Positions 1 through 11,032 of a stretch of 64,000 nucleotides of DNA are shown here, piece after piece. Source of the stretch: Angiostrongylus vasorum. Lineage: Eukaryota > Nematoda > Chromadorea > Rhabditida > Metastrongylidae. The position numbers and the translations under genes are program-made. The notes below the pieces were generated by a model that had not been told where the DNA came from, did not search any database, and worked only from the letters and a program-made list of their open reading frames with translations. Location of the stretch: assembly GCA_018806985.1 (NCBI GenBank), contig JADANN010000401.1, positions 1,178,001-1,242,000 of the forward strand, written 5' to 3'. The stretch's first letter is position 1; each line of letters opens with the position of its first letter.

Positions 1-526
1 TCTCACGTCAACAAATTTCTCGCCTACCACAGTTGCGCTTTGAAAGAGCACATAAACATGAACGCTTTCAACTGATCTCACGAATTATCAGCAGAAGTGT
101 AGGTCCCGACCAGAAAATGTCATAATGCGATATCAGTTTATTCATTCGGTCGTAGTAAAATTTTTTGACTGCTGAAGGGAAATGAGTATTCTCGAGGTAA
201 TTTCATGAGCGGCTTGATCGTGAAAACTTTCCCAGTACCTAGCTATGGAGGGGTTTAAACATTACAGTGCTCTTATATAGAATTTTTTCCCACTTCTCAC
301 TAGGCTAGAAGTGTTTTGGAAGTGTTTTGCTTTTCCTACGCAAAGTTTTCTTAGTGAGCTTTCAAACTCCTGTACGCTCATCTGACTCAGTTGGGTTCTT
401 CTGATGTCCTTCTACGAGGAAAATACTGCAGACGAACACGTGGCAGTCGACCGGCTGGACCACGTAACTGTACCGAGGAAGCGCTACAAGCTTGTTTTGC
501 GTGCATTTGTTTCTGTGTAGGTGTGT

Positions 527-660
527 GAATGCTTATGTGTGCATGTGTGTGTGTATGTGTGTGTGTGTGTGTGTGTATGTGTGTATGTGCGTGTGTGTGT
601 GTGTGTGTATGTGTGTGTGTGTGTGTGTGTTTGTATGTGTGTTTGTATGTGTGTCTGCGA
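527..660. repeat. GT/TG microsatellite
   Basis: Almost pure TG dinucleotide repeat, interrupted by TATG and CGTG steps and ending in TTTGTATG units. It makes His/Thr-rich or Cys/Val-rich reading frames on both strands that should not be read as genes. Confidence 0.97.
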
Positions 661-1474
661 TTTGAGTGGTTGCAGCACGTGTTCGATACGAAGCTGAACA
701 ATGTACTCCGCCGTAGTTCGACTAGTGCATGCTAATCAACGTTCGTGTGTTTGAATTGTGCTTCGACGTGCTAGAGAATGATATCGAATGCACTAAAGGT
801 CGAAAGGTTCGCTCTTCTCGAAAACATGTTTTCGTTAGTTGGACGTGCACCGATGCGTTCCGATAGAAAGTCCGTCTGGACTTTCAGCAATCGACGAGGC
901 AAAACAATTCTGCATGGACTACAACGTGCTGCCGAGGAGACGACAAAAATCGAGATTTATTTCATATGATAGAAAATGGCTTCTGTCTAGTGTGTTTTGT
1001 ACTCAGGTATTTTTTTAACGATATTAAATAACTCTTTTTTGCGTAGAATATCGTTTTCCCAAATTGGATTTTATGTCGGAATGTGCAGCTTGGAAAAATG
1101 CGTGACATCTTCAATAATACTTTTAAGAGTTGGTAATCTGGACGTTAACCCGTTGAAGGTAGTCGACGTGCTCGAGGAACTGGTATTCAATTAACGCATG
1201 GCAGAAAATGGTAGAAGAGGAAGAGCTTTATAGCTCAGTTGGATCGTACTCTGACGCATCTTAAGTGAAACATGTTACGTTGTTTTGTAGTGCTGAGGGC
1301 TCAGGTTCTTCCTCTCTGATCAACACTGGACATGGAAATGTCTGACGTTGGCAACATTTGTCGGTTTCCTGAGAATGTTTGCTTACAGTAATAGTATCGT
1401 TAACATTCAGGAAGCTGTGGTGAATGAGTTCTGCTGCAGGAGACCAAGCCGCCATCGTTATAACTGCATTCGTT

Positions 1475-2105
1475 GGAACTTTGACTTCGTTAAAGCTTTG
1501 GGTGTTCTATCGTAATTCAGTCAGTGTGTTAAACATCGTCAGTTGTTGTGTAGGATCGGCTTTTAATTGGACGCCATAGTACCATTGAAAATTGGATGGT
1601 TCCTGTTGCATAAAAGAGCAGTTTTCACAAAGACAACTAATGAAACTATAGTACAAGTTTGTTGAAAGCTCCAATATAACCCATAGCCAGTATTTAGCTT
1701 CTGTAATATCATCTACGTCAGTGAAAAAATAACGGCGGGCTTTTTTTAGACGGTAATTTTGAAATGCTATGATTCGACTCAAATAGAAATTCAAAAAAGG
1801 GCAAAACAAACGATCTCTAGAACCGCTTTTTTCTTGACAACAACACGACAGTCTACTTGATCCGCTTGCCTGAAATTCTGAAGTGCTAGAACAACGAATT
1901 CATTAAAGGTCTTTTTCAGCAGCCACTTGTTTCTCGGACATTTTCTCAGCAATTGGATTTCGATGAAGATAGAAAGTTGTAGTTAACTGGAGAGGTCTAA
2001 TGAGAACGCCAGATAAGGTAGAAGCTGGTACCTTAACAAGATCTGCAGCGTTTGTTGTATAACGTGTGGTTGAGAGTGGTCGCAAAACACAATCGGATCT
2101 GTTTT
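1475..2105 (-). repeat. Repeat U copy 1, unclassified interspersed repeat with decayed ORF
   Basis: Nearly the same sequence as 12568-13250. On the minus strand both copies encode matching peptides in adjacent frames: one segment begins with STTRYTTNAADL, and a later segment, after a frame change, contains FFTDVDDITEAKYW. Copy 1 lacks a roughly 60-bp insert present in copy 2 and differs by single-base indels, so neither copy is a working gene. The peptide was not recognised. It could be part of an unclassified transposon or of a duplicated host gene. Both copies lie just upstream of a PLE. Confidence 0.75.
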
Positions 2106-2239
2106 GCTGACCAGTGCTGGATGAACACCTTGCAATTTTTTAAATAATCCCACCGATTTTGTGGTAGTGCTTCAATGCTGTGAACGAAACTGATAAAGGA
2201 TAAAGTGCATGTCGTTGCTGAATTCCTTAGGCATGCGTT

Positions 2240-2490
2240 ATGCACTTGGCTTCACCAAGCACCATTAGAGATAACTGAATGCAGATCAGGCCTATACAAT
2301 GACTTGCGGTGGGCAACCCATGTATGAATTCAATGCTGTCGCCTTTCCATGCAAGTCTGTCACCAATTTCCCGACTCCGGAAGGCTAGAAGTAGTGGTGA
2401 GCTCGGTGCATGGGATCGAACCAATGACTACGTTCTTATTAATATTGCAGGTCACATCTAACAACTAAGGTACACTCCGGCCTAATGCGA
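2240..2490 (-). mobile_element. SINE-A copy (degenerate)
   Basis: Minus-strand match to the SINE-A consensus seen at 22100-22390. It keeps the conserved middle block around the CACCAATTTCCCGAC-like stretch and a B-box-like GGTTCGATCCC read on the minus strand. Several small indels show that it is old. Confidence 0.75.
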
Positions 2491-2659
2491 CTACTTCGAC
2501 AGGATTCAGAACACAGTGATGGACTTGGTGTAGCTTCAGACCACCAAGCTGTTACACCAACTCCTTTATCTTGATCTCTTCTATCTTAATCTTATCTATA
2601 CCTTTATCTTTATCTACCTTTCTGTGTTATCGTGTAGAAGGACACCGCTGAGTGAATCC

Positions 2660-3187
2660 CACGTCCGATTTTCTATTAACCTCGGCATTGATCAAGTAAT
2701 TCTTCGTATTCTTGTTGAGCAAACACGAGGTGTTATTTTTATTCTTTATTCACGAACAAGCTGACGTTTCGGCGGATTTCGCCTTCCTCAGAGCCTGGAA
2801 AGGTCAAGTTGACAGCAATCTATTCGGCCAAACACCTCCATAACCAAACAGAGAAAACGCTAAACCTAGATTTCAACCTCATTGAACACAAAATAGCTTC
2901 TTTGCGCACTCACCGCTTTCTATGAGTCTTCCACTGAGTATGTCGCGTAGAGACCAACCGCACAGAATTCACATGAAATCGTAAATCACGCGTGATAATG
3001 AGGCATTCTTCCCTGCGGTTCATTTTCGGATTTCTGGAATTGATCCAGAACGCCTCGAGAGTTTTGCGCGCTTGTGTTCTCGATTCCCTGTGTGAGGATC
3101 GTGACACGTACTTCAAAGTCCTCCCCGTTATGTCTCTGGGTCCTATGCGTGCCTAGTGAGGTATTTGGTTTACGTTTGCCGACTAGT
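2660..3187 (-). mobile_element. PLE-1 left arm, inverted copy of the PLE 3' end
   Basis: This segment is the reverse complement of the 3' part of the same element at about 5261-5709, followed outward by a hammerhead core and the terminal block GCCGAGGTTAATAGAAA (as its complement). PLE-1 is therefore bounded by arms of about 450-520 bp in opposite orientation. Penelope-like elements are known to occur with long-terminal-repeat-like pieces in direct or inverted order; that this inverted copy arose during insertion is inference. Confidence 0.8.
2758..2796 (-). ncRNA. Minimal type-I hammerhead ribozyme in PLE-1 end
   Basis: Read on the minus strand: AGGCU, then CUGAGGA (matches CUGANGA), a stem II of GGCG/CGCC closed by a short loop, then GAAACGUC and AGCUU. 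AGGCU and AGCUU form stem I (five pairs, one of them G-U). Stem III is only the self-complementary ACGU, which suggests a dimeric active form. Hammerheads with very short stem III are established for Penelope-like elements. All core bases are intact here, so it may still cleave. Confidence 0.8.
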
Positions 3188-5260
3188 GTTGATTTGCAAC
3201 TCTATTAGGTCTGATGCTAAAAGTAACTTTGCGGAGAAGATTCGAAGACCTTTTGAAAAAATCGCATAACACGGCTTCAAGAGCGCACAGAAATACCGCT
3301 AACGAACATCAAACAGGTCACAGTAGGATAAATAATGTGCAAGAAAATTCAAGGGTAACCGTGTTAGGAGGCATGACTCTCCCTGACGGTGCGCGCTCGT
3401 TATTAGAATTAGGGACCGAGTTTCTCACCATCTGAACCCATTTCTAAGATAATCTTGCGTAGGGTCACATGTAGTTTACATGAACTTCAAGATAGACTCC
3501 GTAAAAAAGGTAGAGATGAAATGCAAAATAGGTGCGAACAACACTAAGTGGGGGGCCCTACCAATAGCACCATTTCCTCAGCCGTTCTTTAGACAACAAG
3601 AACCCAGGAGTGAAGTTGATGTTAAATTTCGGGTGTTTCCGAATGAAACTTTCAAAGTCCTTAATCACTATCGCGCGAAAAGATATAGCTCCAACCTCAT
3701 TGAAATGCAAAAACGTGGTATGCGAGAGGTACGAGAGCTGATAAGATTGAAAAACATAAGACTATCCGTTAGTGATAAGGGTGGAGAGTTTGTCGTAACT
3801 CCCCATCAGTTAGATGTTGAGATAACGAAAAAGCATCTTGAAGATGCTTCACTTTATCGCCCATCATCCGAGAAGGAGTTTAAAAGGTAAATACCGAAAA
3901 TTGAACCATGAATGGGTCAAAATGGCAAGGGCTGCTGGTTTAAAACCATCAGTTATCTCTCAACTAAAAAGTTGACTTACCAACATGTCCCGTCTTGTAC
4001 TTGCTTATAAAAAACTCATAAGTTAGTATCCAGCGATGATCTTGCGTCTACCGGTCCATAGTTGTTTAAGGTTAGACCATATCATTAGCTGTGTAGACGG
4101 GCCAACGGATAGGATAACGCGGTTTTTAACCCTAATATTTACCCAGTTGTTGAAACATATTCCAGCCCATCTTACGAATACCCCCAGATGTTTCTGGATC
4201 GTCTACGTACTACGCAGCCCAACAGCGCGTACGTGATGGAGTCCTTCGACGTGACCGCCCTTTATACAAACGTGTCGAATGACTCCGCAATGTAAGCCAT
4301 ATTCGAACTCCTTATAAAACATGAAAGAGAAATAAACATGTATGGCTTCAAGATAGAGCAGTTGATGGCACTCTTAAAAAGAATGCTTGAGCTGCTCAAT
4401 CTTCAGATGGTCCGGAAAGTACTACGCTCAAATAAGAGGGTTGGCTAATGGGAAAACGACTGGGACAAGTCTTGCCATTGCGCTCTGTGTCTAATATGGA
4501 AGCACCAGTGACCGATCTCGGGCAGTTACTCCACTGTAGATATATAGATGACTGTTTTTTCCTTTGCTCAACACAAGAGGAAATGGACAAATGTTTTGAG
4601 TTGTTGAACGAACAGTCAGAGTATATCAAGTTTACCGAGAGAAACCGAAAGAAAACTGGCTTCCATTCCTGAACGTCCAAATTAACCTATCAGAAAATGG
4701 CTACATTGCAAAGTGGTACCGAAAGGCAAGTAGGAAAAACATCTTGGTTCATTACCTCTCCTCTCACCCCTCTCACACGAAAAAGGCGCTTGTAAGAAAC
4801 ATGTTTCGAACAGCAACCAACTTGTGCACGGGAAGAGAACAGAGAGAGAAGTCCCAGAACTTGGCACCGCAAATAGCTATTTCTAATGGCCACGAAACTG
4901 TAGGTCGGGAATAGGGGTAGGGGAAATCCTAGGCCCCAAACGACAAATCTAGCGATAAAAAGGTCGCGTCTGTCCTACCCTTCATCTCAAATGATGTAAG
5001 TGCAGTGTAAAAATCGCTGCTAAGAAGAGCGGGTCTAGAGAATTCGGTAAACGTAGTAGAAATGCAACCGAGTACTCTTAGGCGCCAGCTAATTCGTAAC
5101 CGCCTATATGACCATCTATGTGCAACGCAAAATTGCATAATTTGCCCTAATACTAGGGACGGTGATTGTATGAACTCAGATACAGTTTATCTGTTCTCCT
5201 GTAAAGCGTGCGGAGACGAATACATTGGCGAAACGGCTTGACCATTCTGCGTTCGTATAA
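3188..5260 (+). pseudogene. PLE-1 reverse transcriptase / GIY-YIG polyprotein, decayed
   Basis: Broken coding region of a Penelope-like retroelement, which would copy its own RNA into DNA at a nick. In order: a basic N-terminal region (about 3214-3890) ending with a DKGGEFVV-type motif; reverse-transcriptase motif A as SFDVTALYTNV (catalytic Asp at 4248-4250); motif C as YIDD at 4541-4552; a thumb with KWYRK and HYLSSHP (about 4690-4760); then a Cys-rich lead-in to a GIY-YIG domain with CGDEYIGET (about 5200-5235) and RIKEH. Catalytic aspartates and the endonuclease signature survive. Frameshifts occur between 3890 and 4690, and a TGA at 5239-5241 stands where sister copies have Arg. The start is not defined, so this is a pseudogene. 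Confidence 0.85.
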
Positions 5261-5710
5261 AAGAACACCTAGTCGGCAAACGTAAACCAAATACCTCACT
5301 AGGCACGCATAGGACCCAGAGACATAACGGGGAGGACTTTGAAGTACGTGTCACGATCCTCACACAGGGAATCGAGAAACACAAGCGCGCAAAACTCTCG
5401 AGGCGTTCTGGATCAATTCCAGAAATCCGAAAATGAACCGCAGGGAAGAATGCCTCGTTTATCACGCGCGATATTGGACAGTATATAAGCCTATTATCCC
5501 TGATGGGAGGGGCACATTACGCTTTCACGTGAATTCTGTGCGGTTGGTCTCCACGCGCCATACTCAGTGGAAGACTCATAGAAAGCAGTGAGTGCGCAAA
5601 GAAGCTATTTTGTGTTCAATGTGATTGAAATCTAGGTTTAGCGTTTTCTCTGTTTGGTTATGGAGGTGTTTGGCCGAATAGATTGCTTTCAACTTGACCT
5701 TTCCAGGCGC
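5261..5710 (+). mobile_element. PLE-1 3' region (right arm)
   Basis: Downstream part of the endonuclease region plus the untranslated 3' end, repeated in inverted order at 2660-3187. It ends at CCTTTCCAGGC, exactly where the hammerhead would begin; the sequence then departs from the consensus, so the right-hand ribozyme is missing. Confidence 0.8.
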
Positions 5711-5819
5711 TGGGTGAAGTTGTAAATCAGGGTGGTGTTCCCTCCACCGGCACCGACTATGAGCATCCACACCGCGTGACGTGGACCACCTGTGGACTGT
5801 CAAGCAGGGTCTGTGCATC

Positions 5820-5905
5820 TATGTGAAGGACGAGGGTGCCGGAACTTTAGCCGAATAAAAGTTTATACCAACCTCATGTCAGGCCAATCGTAACTTACCT
5901 TTTTT
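5820..5905 (+). mobile_element. PLE-type terminal arm (type B), solo
   Basis: Carries TTAGCCGAATAAA followed by TATACCAACCTCATGTCAG, the terminal block shared with the foldbacks near 19.9, 33.7, 41.6 and 60.7 kb. The hammerhead core before it is degenerate. It lies directly beyond PLE-1. Confidence 0.65.
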
Positions 5906-7000
5906 TTGGTATTGAGAGGATTTTACAAGTTTGATCAGTCTTTAACCACTACACCGAACGTTGTCTGCTACCACGAATGATCCACTTTTCAACGTACTTC
6001 ACGATGTTGCATAGAAAGCGCAGAGCACATTTCATTATAACGATTCCCATGCTCATTGCTCCGTTCGCGTTACACACATTCGTTGAGCTTCTTCTGCTCA
6101 CCGTTACCTTTCAATTGATAGACGCCTATCAATTGGTTAATTTTTATGTCTTCTGCATCTTTTCAAGTAATTTTCAGGTAGTCAGTTTTGACTGCGACCT
6201 TCAGATGTTCGTAAGCGAGTGATAATGAGCTTCCACGACCTTGTGCACGACAAAGACTTATACCTACTTTTTATACTTTTTGGACTATCTGAATATTACC
6301 TGTTCGGAAAAAGCTTAACTGACCCTGCTTTTGTAATATTTAGAGTATCTTCGCATCGTCATCTCTACATTTAAACTCGTGAAGCCAAACAACATTATGA
6401 AATTGTTGGATTGGGCATCATTTCGAAATGATTGGACATTAAAGTGTTGGGAAAACGAGTACATGGTTAATCGTTGATCAACAAATACGCTTAAAATGAT
6501 GTTCAGGAATATGTAGACAACGATTACTGAGATAGCCTTTGTTTGTAAGGTTTATTATAAAAAAAAGTCACTGTTTTTGCTTCATTCTACCTCGGCCGTA
6601 AATTAGCGCTCGCCTTGACAATCTTATAAAAATATGTGGCTTACGACTTTCCTAATTGAGTTGATTCAAATCGAATCACTACAAATCCACAGTTTCCTTG
6701 TGCGGGTACACAGTTCATCTCTTATCTACTGCCCATTTTTCTCCCCAGCAGGATATTATGTGAAATACAAGTCTCCGGAGCGGGTAATCGCGCGTCGAAT
6801 TGGCCTGGGATCCAAGTTTTGCAACTAGTACCATAGTTCTCTCGGTAGGATGAATGCTGAGATTGAAGAGATATACAACTCCCCATTTTAAATATCTCGT
6901 TTTCATTTTCAGCGACCGCGAGGGTTGTTATTCATCACACGTTTACTTCCTTACAAAAAAACTCACTAACACACATAAGAATAAGAACAGATTGATGAAA
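5906..7000. other. Non-repeat intergenic DNA
   Basis: AT-rich DNA with no gene that can be defended. At 6112-6135 there is a perfect 10-bp inverted repeat (CAATTGATAG) around a 4-bp loop. Confidence 0.5.
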
Positions 7001-7065
7001 GAGAAAACGAGATATTTATAATCCAATGCCGAGGTTAGTAGGAAGTCGATCTTGAGAACTCTTCA
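7000..7065 (+). repeat. PLE terminal fragment
   Basis: GAAAACGAGATATTTATAATC followed by AATGCCGAGGTTAGTAGGAAG matches the outer terminus of PLE-2 at about 15590-15640. No coding part accompanies it, so it is a solo end left by truncation. Confidence 0.6.
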
Positions 7066-8940
7066 TGTTGCCTTTAAACTTTTCATGTTTTGCTTGTAAA
7101 TAGAGAATTTTCACCTTTTCCCTTTAGTTTGAACGATTCTAAAGCTCAAGTTCGACCTACGTCACCACCTTTGTTTTTGTGGAGATTGTTTTCACTTAAG
7201 GCTGTTTTTTTATATAACCGTCATGACGTCGATTCGTCGACAACTGCTTCAAGCACTTGAGAACTTAGACGCTTGTCATGCACACAGGACAAAATTTTTC
7301 CCTTTCGCTCGAAAGGGTTTACATACGAACACGGTTTTATTCCCAGTTTGTTTAATGTTTAAATTTTTTTAAGCAAAACTCAGAAAAATCAGAGTGTTTA
7401 AATTTTCAACGCATCTTCTACAATGACATCGATCAACGACCATTCGTGGACCACTCCGTTTGGAAAAAAATCTGGCTGGTTTAGTCGCTTTCTCTGCTGA
7501 ATGCTCGAGTCTCAATAAGGACAACCGAAAAGAACATTTTAGTCGGAATTTCATCATAGTCTGTAAAAACGATGTATGATGTTGGAAAACAAAATCTGAC
7601 GATTCTGAGGGTTTTCAGTCCACTTGATGAAGTTCGCTGCGATCCGAGATATTGAGGTTAAAAGTTGATCGGCGATTCATGCATTGAAGTCGATGCATGT
7701 AGTTGTAGACGTTGCAGTTTAAAAGAAAACGTAAATTGAAAGGATTTGCTTAAGGGTTTCAAAAAAGGAATGCGAATTCACAAAAATGCTTAACAACAAA
7801 AGTGTTGCATCAGCTTAAAAAACTAATAGCGAACATTGTTTGCTGTCTTCGAAAGGTTTCCATTGAAGATGAGAAATCTGAGGACAAGTAAAAAGTCAAC
7901 GTGCTGATATCGACGATGATCATTTGAAGACTTCAACTGAAGGGCCTACGCACAAAAGCTTAAAAAACAGGGTTAAAATCTGTGTTTAAGTAAGGAGAAA
8001 TAGTTTTGAAACGTCTCGTTCAAATTGAAAAACTCGAGAAATGGATTCTGTGAGCTCTACCCTTAACGGCAAGGTATTGGGAGAAATCATAGACAATCCA
8101 ACCGTCGAAGCTATTTCGTGAGAAGTTGTGGCCTTGAGAAGTCATGAATTTTACCGTGAGAGAATGAACTAGCACGTAATACTCTGGAATAAATTTTCAG
8201 ATCCTAGTGCCTCTCCATTAATAAAGCTAATTTTTTAAGCAGCGACGCTTTAGCTCTTGATAAATGTATTGGAAGCCGAAACGGTGTATCACTCTACGAG
8301 GGATGCACCTTGCACTCGACTTAATTCGTGGCATCGTAGAAGTGATTACAATGTTTGTTTGAGCTAAACACTGATATTCTGGAAACAACTGGCATAAAAA
8401 GTTGTTGCCTTAATCCTCCCAGATACGCCCGGTACTAATTCGCCGAAAGAAGGAATGGTCACCCTTCGGTGCAAGGACAACGTGCCCCCTTCACTGTGTG
8501 CCTCTTATTACCCGGTTTCACAAACCTTTATAAAGATTTGAAGTTGATAGTTTAGAAAACAAATCACTTAAAAATCCAAAAGGTTATGTTGGTTTGGAAC
8601 CAACCTAGTTAGACACTTCAAATGAAGTTTATGGTTATTATGTAAGTTTGTGTAACAATTACACAAGAAATCAGTGAAGGTAAAAACCATAGAGAGCCAC
8701 TCTCTAGTCATTTCACGAAATTTTGTCACTGATTGGTGAAAATGCCATAGAAAATGTCATGTTGTTTTTTTTAAAAAGCCATTGTTCTGTATCTATTCAG
8801 ACATCTGAACTGGAAGCGTGCTTCTGCGGAGCTGTTCAGACGGGCTTTTTATTTGTAAGCTTTTGATTCTTATCTGATGTAATTCCTCACATCTATTGCA
8901 GTAAGAACGACTGAACTAGCTCCTTTGTAAAAACTGCCTA
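7066..8940. other. Intergenic stretch without recognised content
   Basis: AT-rich sequence with stop codons frequent in all frames. No repeat shared with the rest of the window was recognised. Confidence 0.45.
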
Positions 8941-9010
8941 CATCTTTGGCGCAACGTCAGCCGAATAAAGTTTTTATACCAATCTCGTGTCAGCTCAACC
9001 ATATAGGAAA
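8940..9010 (+). mobile_element. PLE-type terminal arm (type B), solo
   Basis: AACGTCAGCCGAATAAAG then TATACCAATCTCGTGTCAGCTC, the conserved outer block of the type-B foldback arms. Only a remnant of the hammerhead 3' side (AACGUC-AGCC) is kept. Confidence 0.65.
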
Positions 9011-9145
9011 TTATTCGTTATTGTTACCGTTTAGGTCTAGCAAAAGTCGTCTTTGATACTTACGTCTTCGTCTGATGTTCATGTAGTGCGCTATTTGAGA
9101 AAGTCAAAGACTTCATAGAAAGAAATGTCAATAATAACGAGCGTT

Positions 9146-9545
9146 TTTAACTTATTACTCATTACCTACTCTTTTTAATGGAAGGGCATGTTGAGAAATA
9201 TAATTTCAATGATGCTGAGGTATTTCCAAAACTCCGGACTGCAGGTGTCTGCGGTGGGGAAACGAACGCGCTATTATCCTTTGCGAGGGCTAACGCGTTC
9301 CTTCGTTTCGCCTCTCTCAGCTAGTGCTATCGATCAGTGCCATCAGCAACCACCCGTAAGCGGGATTGATCTCAGGAGCTCAAATCGGCAATGAGCTAGC
9401 TGAGGGGACAGGTGAGACCAACGACTCGCATGGTGTGGTGGTGAACGCGTTAGCCAACGGAAAGGGTAATAACGTGTCACAGACACCTGCGGTCCGGAGT
9501 TTTGCAAACATCTCAGCATCATTAAAAAATAACTAACGTTTTGCT
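9146..9545. repeat. Family C composite, inverted pair
   Basis: A plus-oriented C unit (TTACTCATTACCTACTC, then GCTGAGG, CCGGACTGCAGG) runs to about 9393. It is followed directly by a minus-oriented partial unit (CGCATGGTGTGGTGGTGAACG, then CCTGCGGTCCGGAG). The two halves form a long hairpin. No convincing flanking duplication was found. Confidence 0.8.
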
Positions 9546-10544
9546 CGCTAATTTTCATATAAAGCTTATCCCAAGAGCAATGCTGACATAGTTCTGAGTC
9601 CCAAAACACCGTCGTTTTTTGTGAAGATAGCGTTGTCGTCACTGCTGTCAAAGGAGAGCATCTAATGAAATCACGACCATTAGATGAACTCTACACACTT
9701 CTGATCCCTTCCACGCTCCTTCTGTTAAAGGCTGAAGGATCCAAATAAAAAATTAAACCAAGAAGAAAGACTGAAATACGTGCTGTTCCGGAATTGATTT
9801 AAGACGGCTCGTACAATAACTGCTTAACACATGCTTACTTCGTACGTTTTACAATTTTCACAGCGAAGGCTTTGTATTTTGTTCACTGTTCCTTGGAGAA
9901 AAATCTCTGTGCTATTCGAATAGCAAATTCTTCATAAAGACTTAGCTAAAACATGCTAAGAGACAGATCCAAACAATTTATGGAACTTCATTGCTATTTT
10001 ATTATGAGATTATTGACGACACAATGAAGATGACGATAACTGTAGTTGAATCTGTTCCAAAACTTAACGGAAATTTAAGATAAGCTTTTTTTTCCCCTAA
10101 ATGTCATCCGATGTGTTTGTAGACGCTGCCCTACAGCCGTTGTCCTTTTGTACATATTGAAAACTTTGTATGAGGCGAAATCAGTTGAGCAAGGCGGATT
10201 TTGACCAGGATTTTGTTATGTGGGCCATATCCAAGCCGTGCCCGCCGTCAGAGGTCGTAGAATTTTGTTTGCAGTACCATCCGCCTCTTGCCCTAGTCTT
10301 TATCTGCTACCAAAAAAGCTTTTGGCAGCGTCGAAATGAATGCAGTCATATCCGCGCTCGACGACCAAAAAAGTGGACCCATACTGTGTAAGAACTCAAT
10401 CTTACTGTTGTCAGAACTGCACTACAAAAAAATACGACTTTTTCATCGACCTCTTATCACACCCGTAGAATAGCTGCTTAGTGCTGCACTGCACTGGATA
10501 ACGAAGTCGCTCAATTGGGACAAGAATGAAATACGTTATGATGA
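9546..10544. other. Intergenic stretch without recognised content
   Basis: No shared repeat and no exon with consistent splice signals. An open frame at 10170-10391 lacks supporting features. Confidence 0.4.
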
Positions 10545-11020
10545 AAAAATTCCTATCCTATCTTCGTTTCATGGCTGACATCGTCACCTTTTCGAGGAGT
10601 AGCAAAGAAGCAAGGACAGTGCTCAATGAACTCAACAAGGCGGAAAAAAAACACACGTCTGGCATGTAAATAGGACGAAAACCCAGTTCATGAAGAACCA
10701 TGCTACGAAGGTGAACAAATAGAATTGGATGGTTTTCTGATTACAGATAACACCACGTACACGCATTGGACTTTCAGTGAACATGGAAAATAACAAGGAG
10801 GAATTAAATATGAAAGGAATAGCTGCATAGGCCATATTAGAGCCACTCAACGAACCCACCGACCAACTAATGGACCCAAAATCTCGGACTCACCTTATGG
10901 ACTCAACAGTCATCTTAGAGCTACCTCATGCAGCGCGGACGTTGGCCCACACCTCAAGCACGCCAAGAGTACTTCGTACCAGTCAGAGAGTGCATGGACG
11001 GCATCTTCTAAGATTTAAAC
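10545..11020 (+). pseudogene. RTE-type non-LTR retrotransposon reverse transcriptase, decayed 3' part
   Basis: Conceptual translation in shifting frames gives LRFMADIVTFSRSSKEA, then LNELNKAEKK, KTQFMKN, SVNMENN.KEELN, and a distal DSTVILELPHAARTLAHTS block. This is the order seen in RTE-clade elements, where the first motif is normally L.FADDIVLFS. The catalytic FADD box has become FMAD, and stops and frameshifts are frequent. The element is a relic. It is interrupted at 11021-12000 by a family C insertion, so it is older than that copy. Confidence 0.7.
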
Positions 11021-11032
11021 GACACTTACAAT
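11021..11032. repeat. Target-site duplication, left copy
   Basis: GACACTTACAAT, repeated exactly at 11989-12000 on the other side of the family C palindrome. Confidence 0.9.

Noticed and set aside
1..75. Possible 3' end of a plus-strand exon (SHVNKFLAYHSC...)
   Set aside because: Only 24 codons, with no acceptor visible at the edge.
387..735. His/Thr-rich and Cys/Val-rich open frames of 64-104 codons
   Set aside because: They are translations of the TG microsatellite on both strands.
778..969. 63-codon open frame with fair codon use
   Set aside because: The opposite strand is open over the same bases, and no splice or promoter signal decides between them.
1225..1300. TAGCTCAGTTGG, like a tRNA D-arm
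   Set aside because: No B box at the right distance and no acceptor-stem pairing.
5977..6222. 81-codon hydrophobic frame
   Set aside because: AT-driven hydrophobicity, no splice or promoter context.
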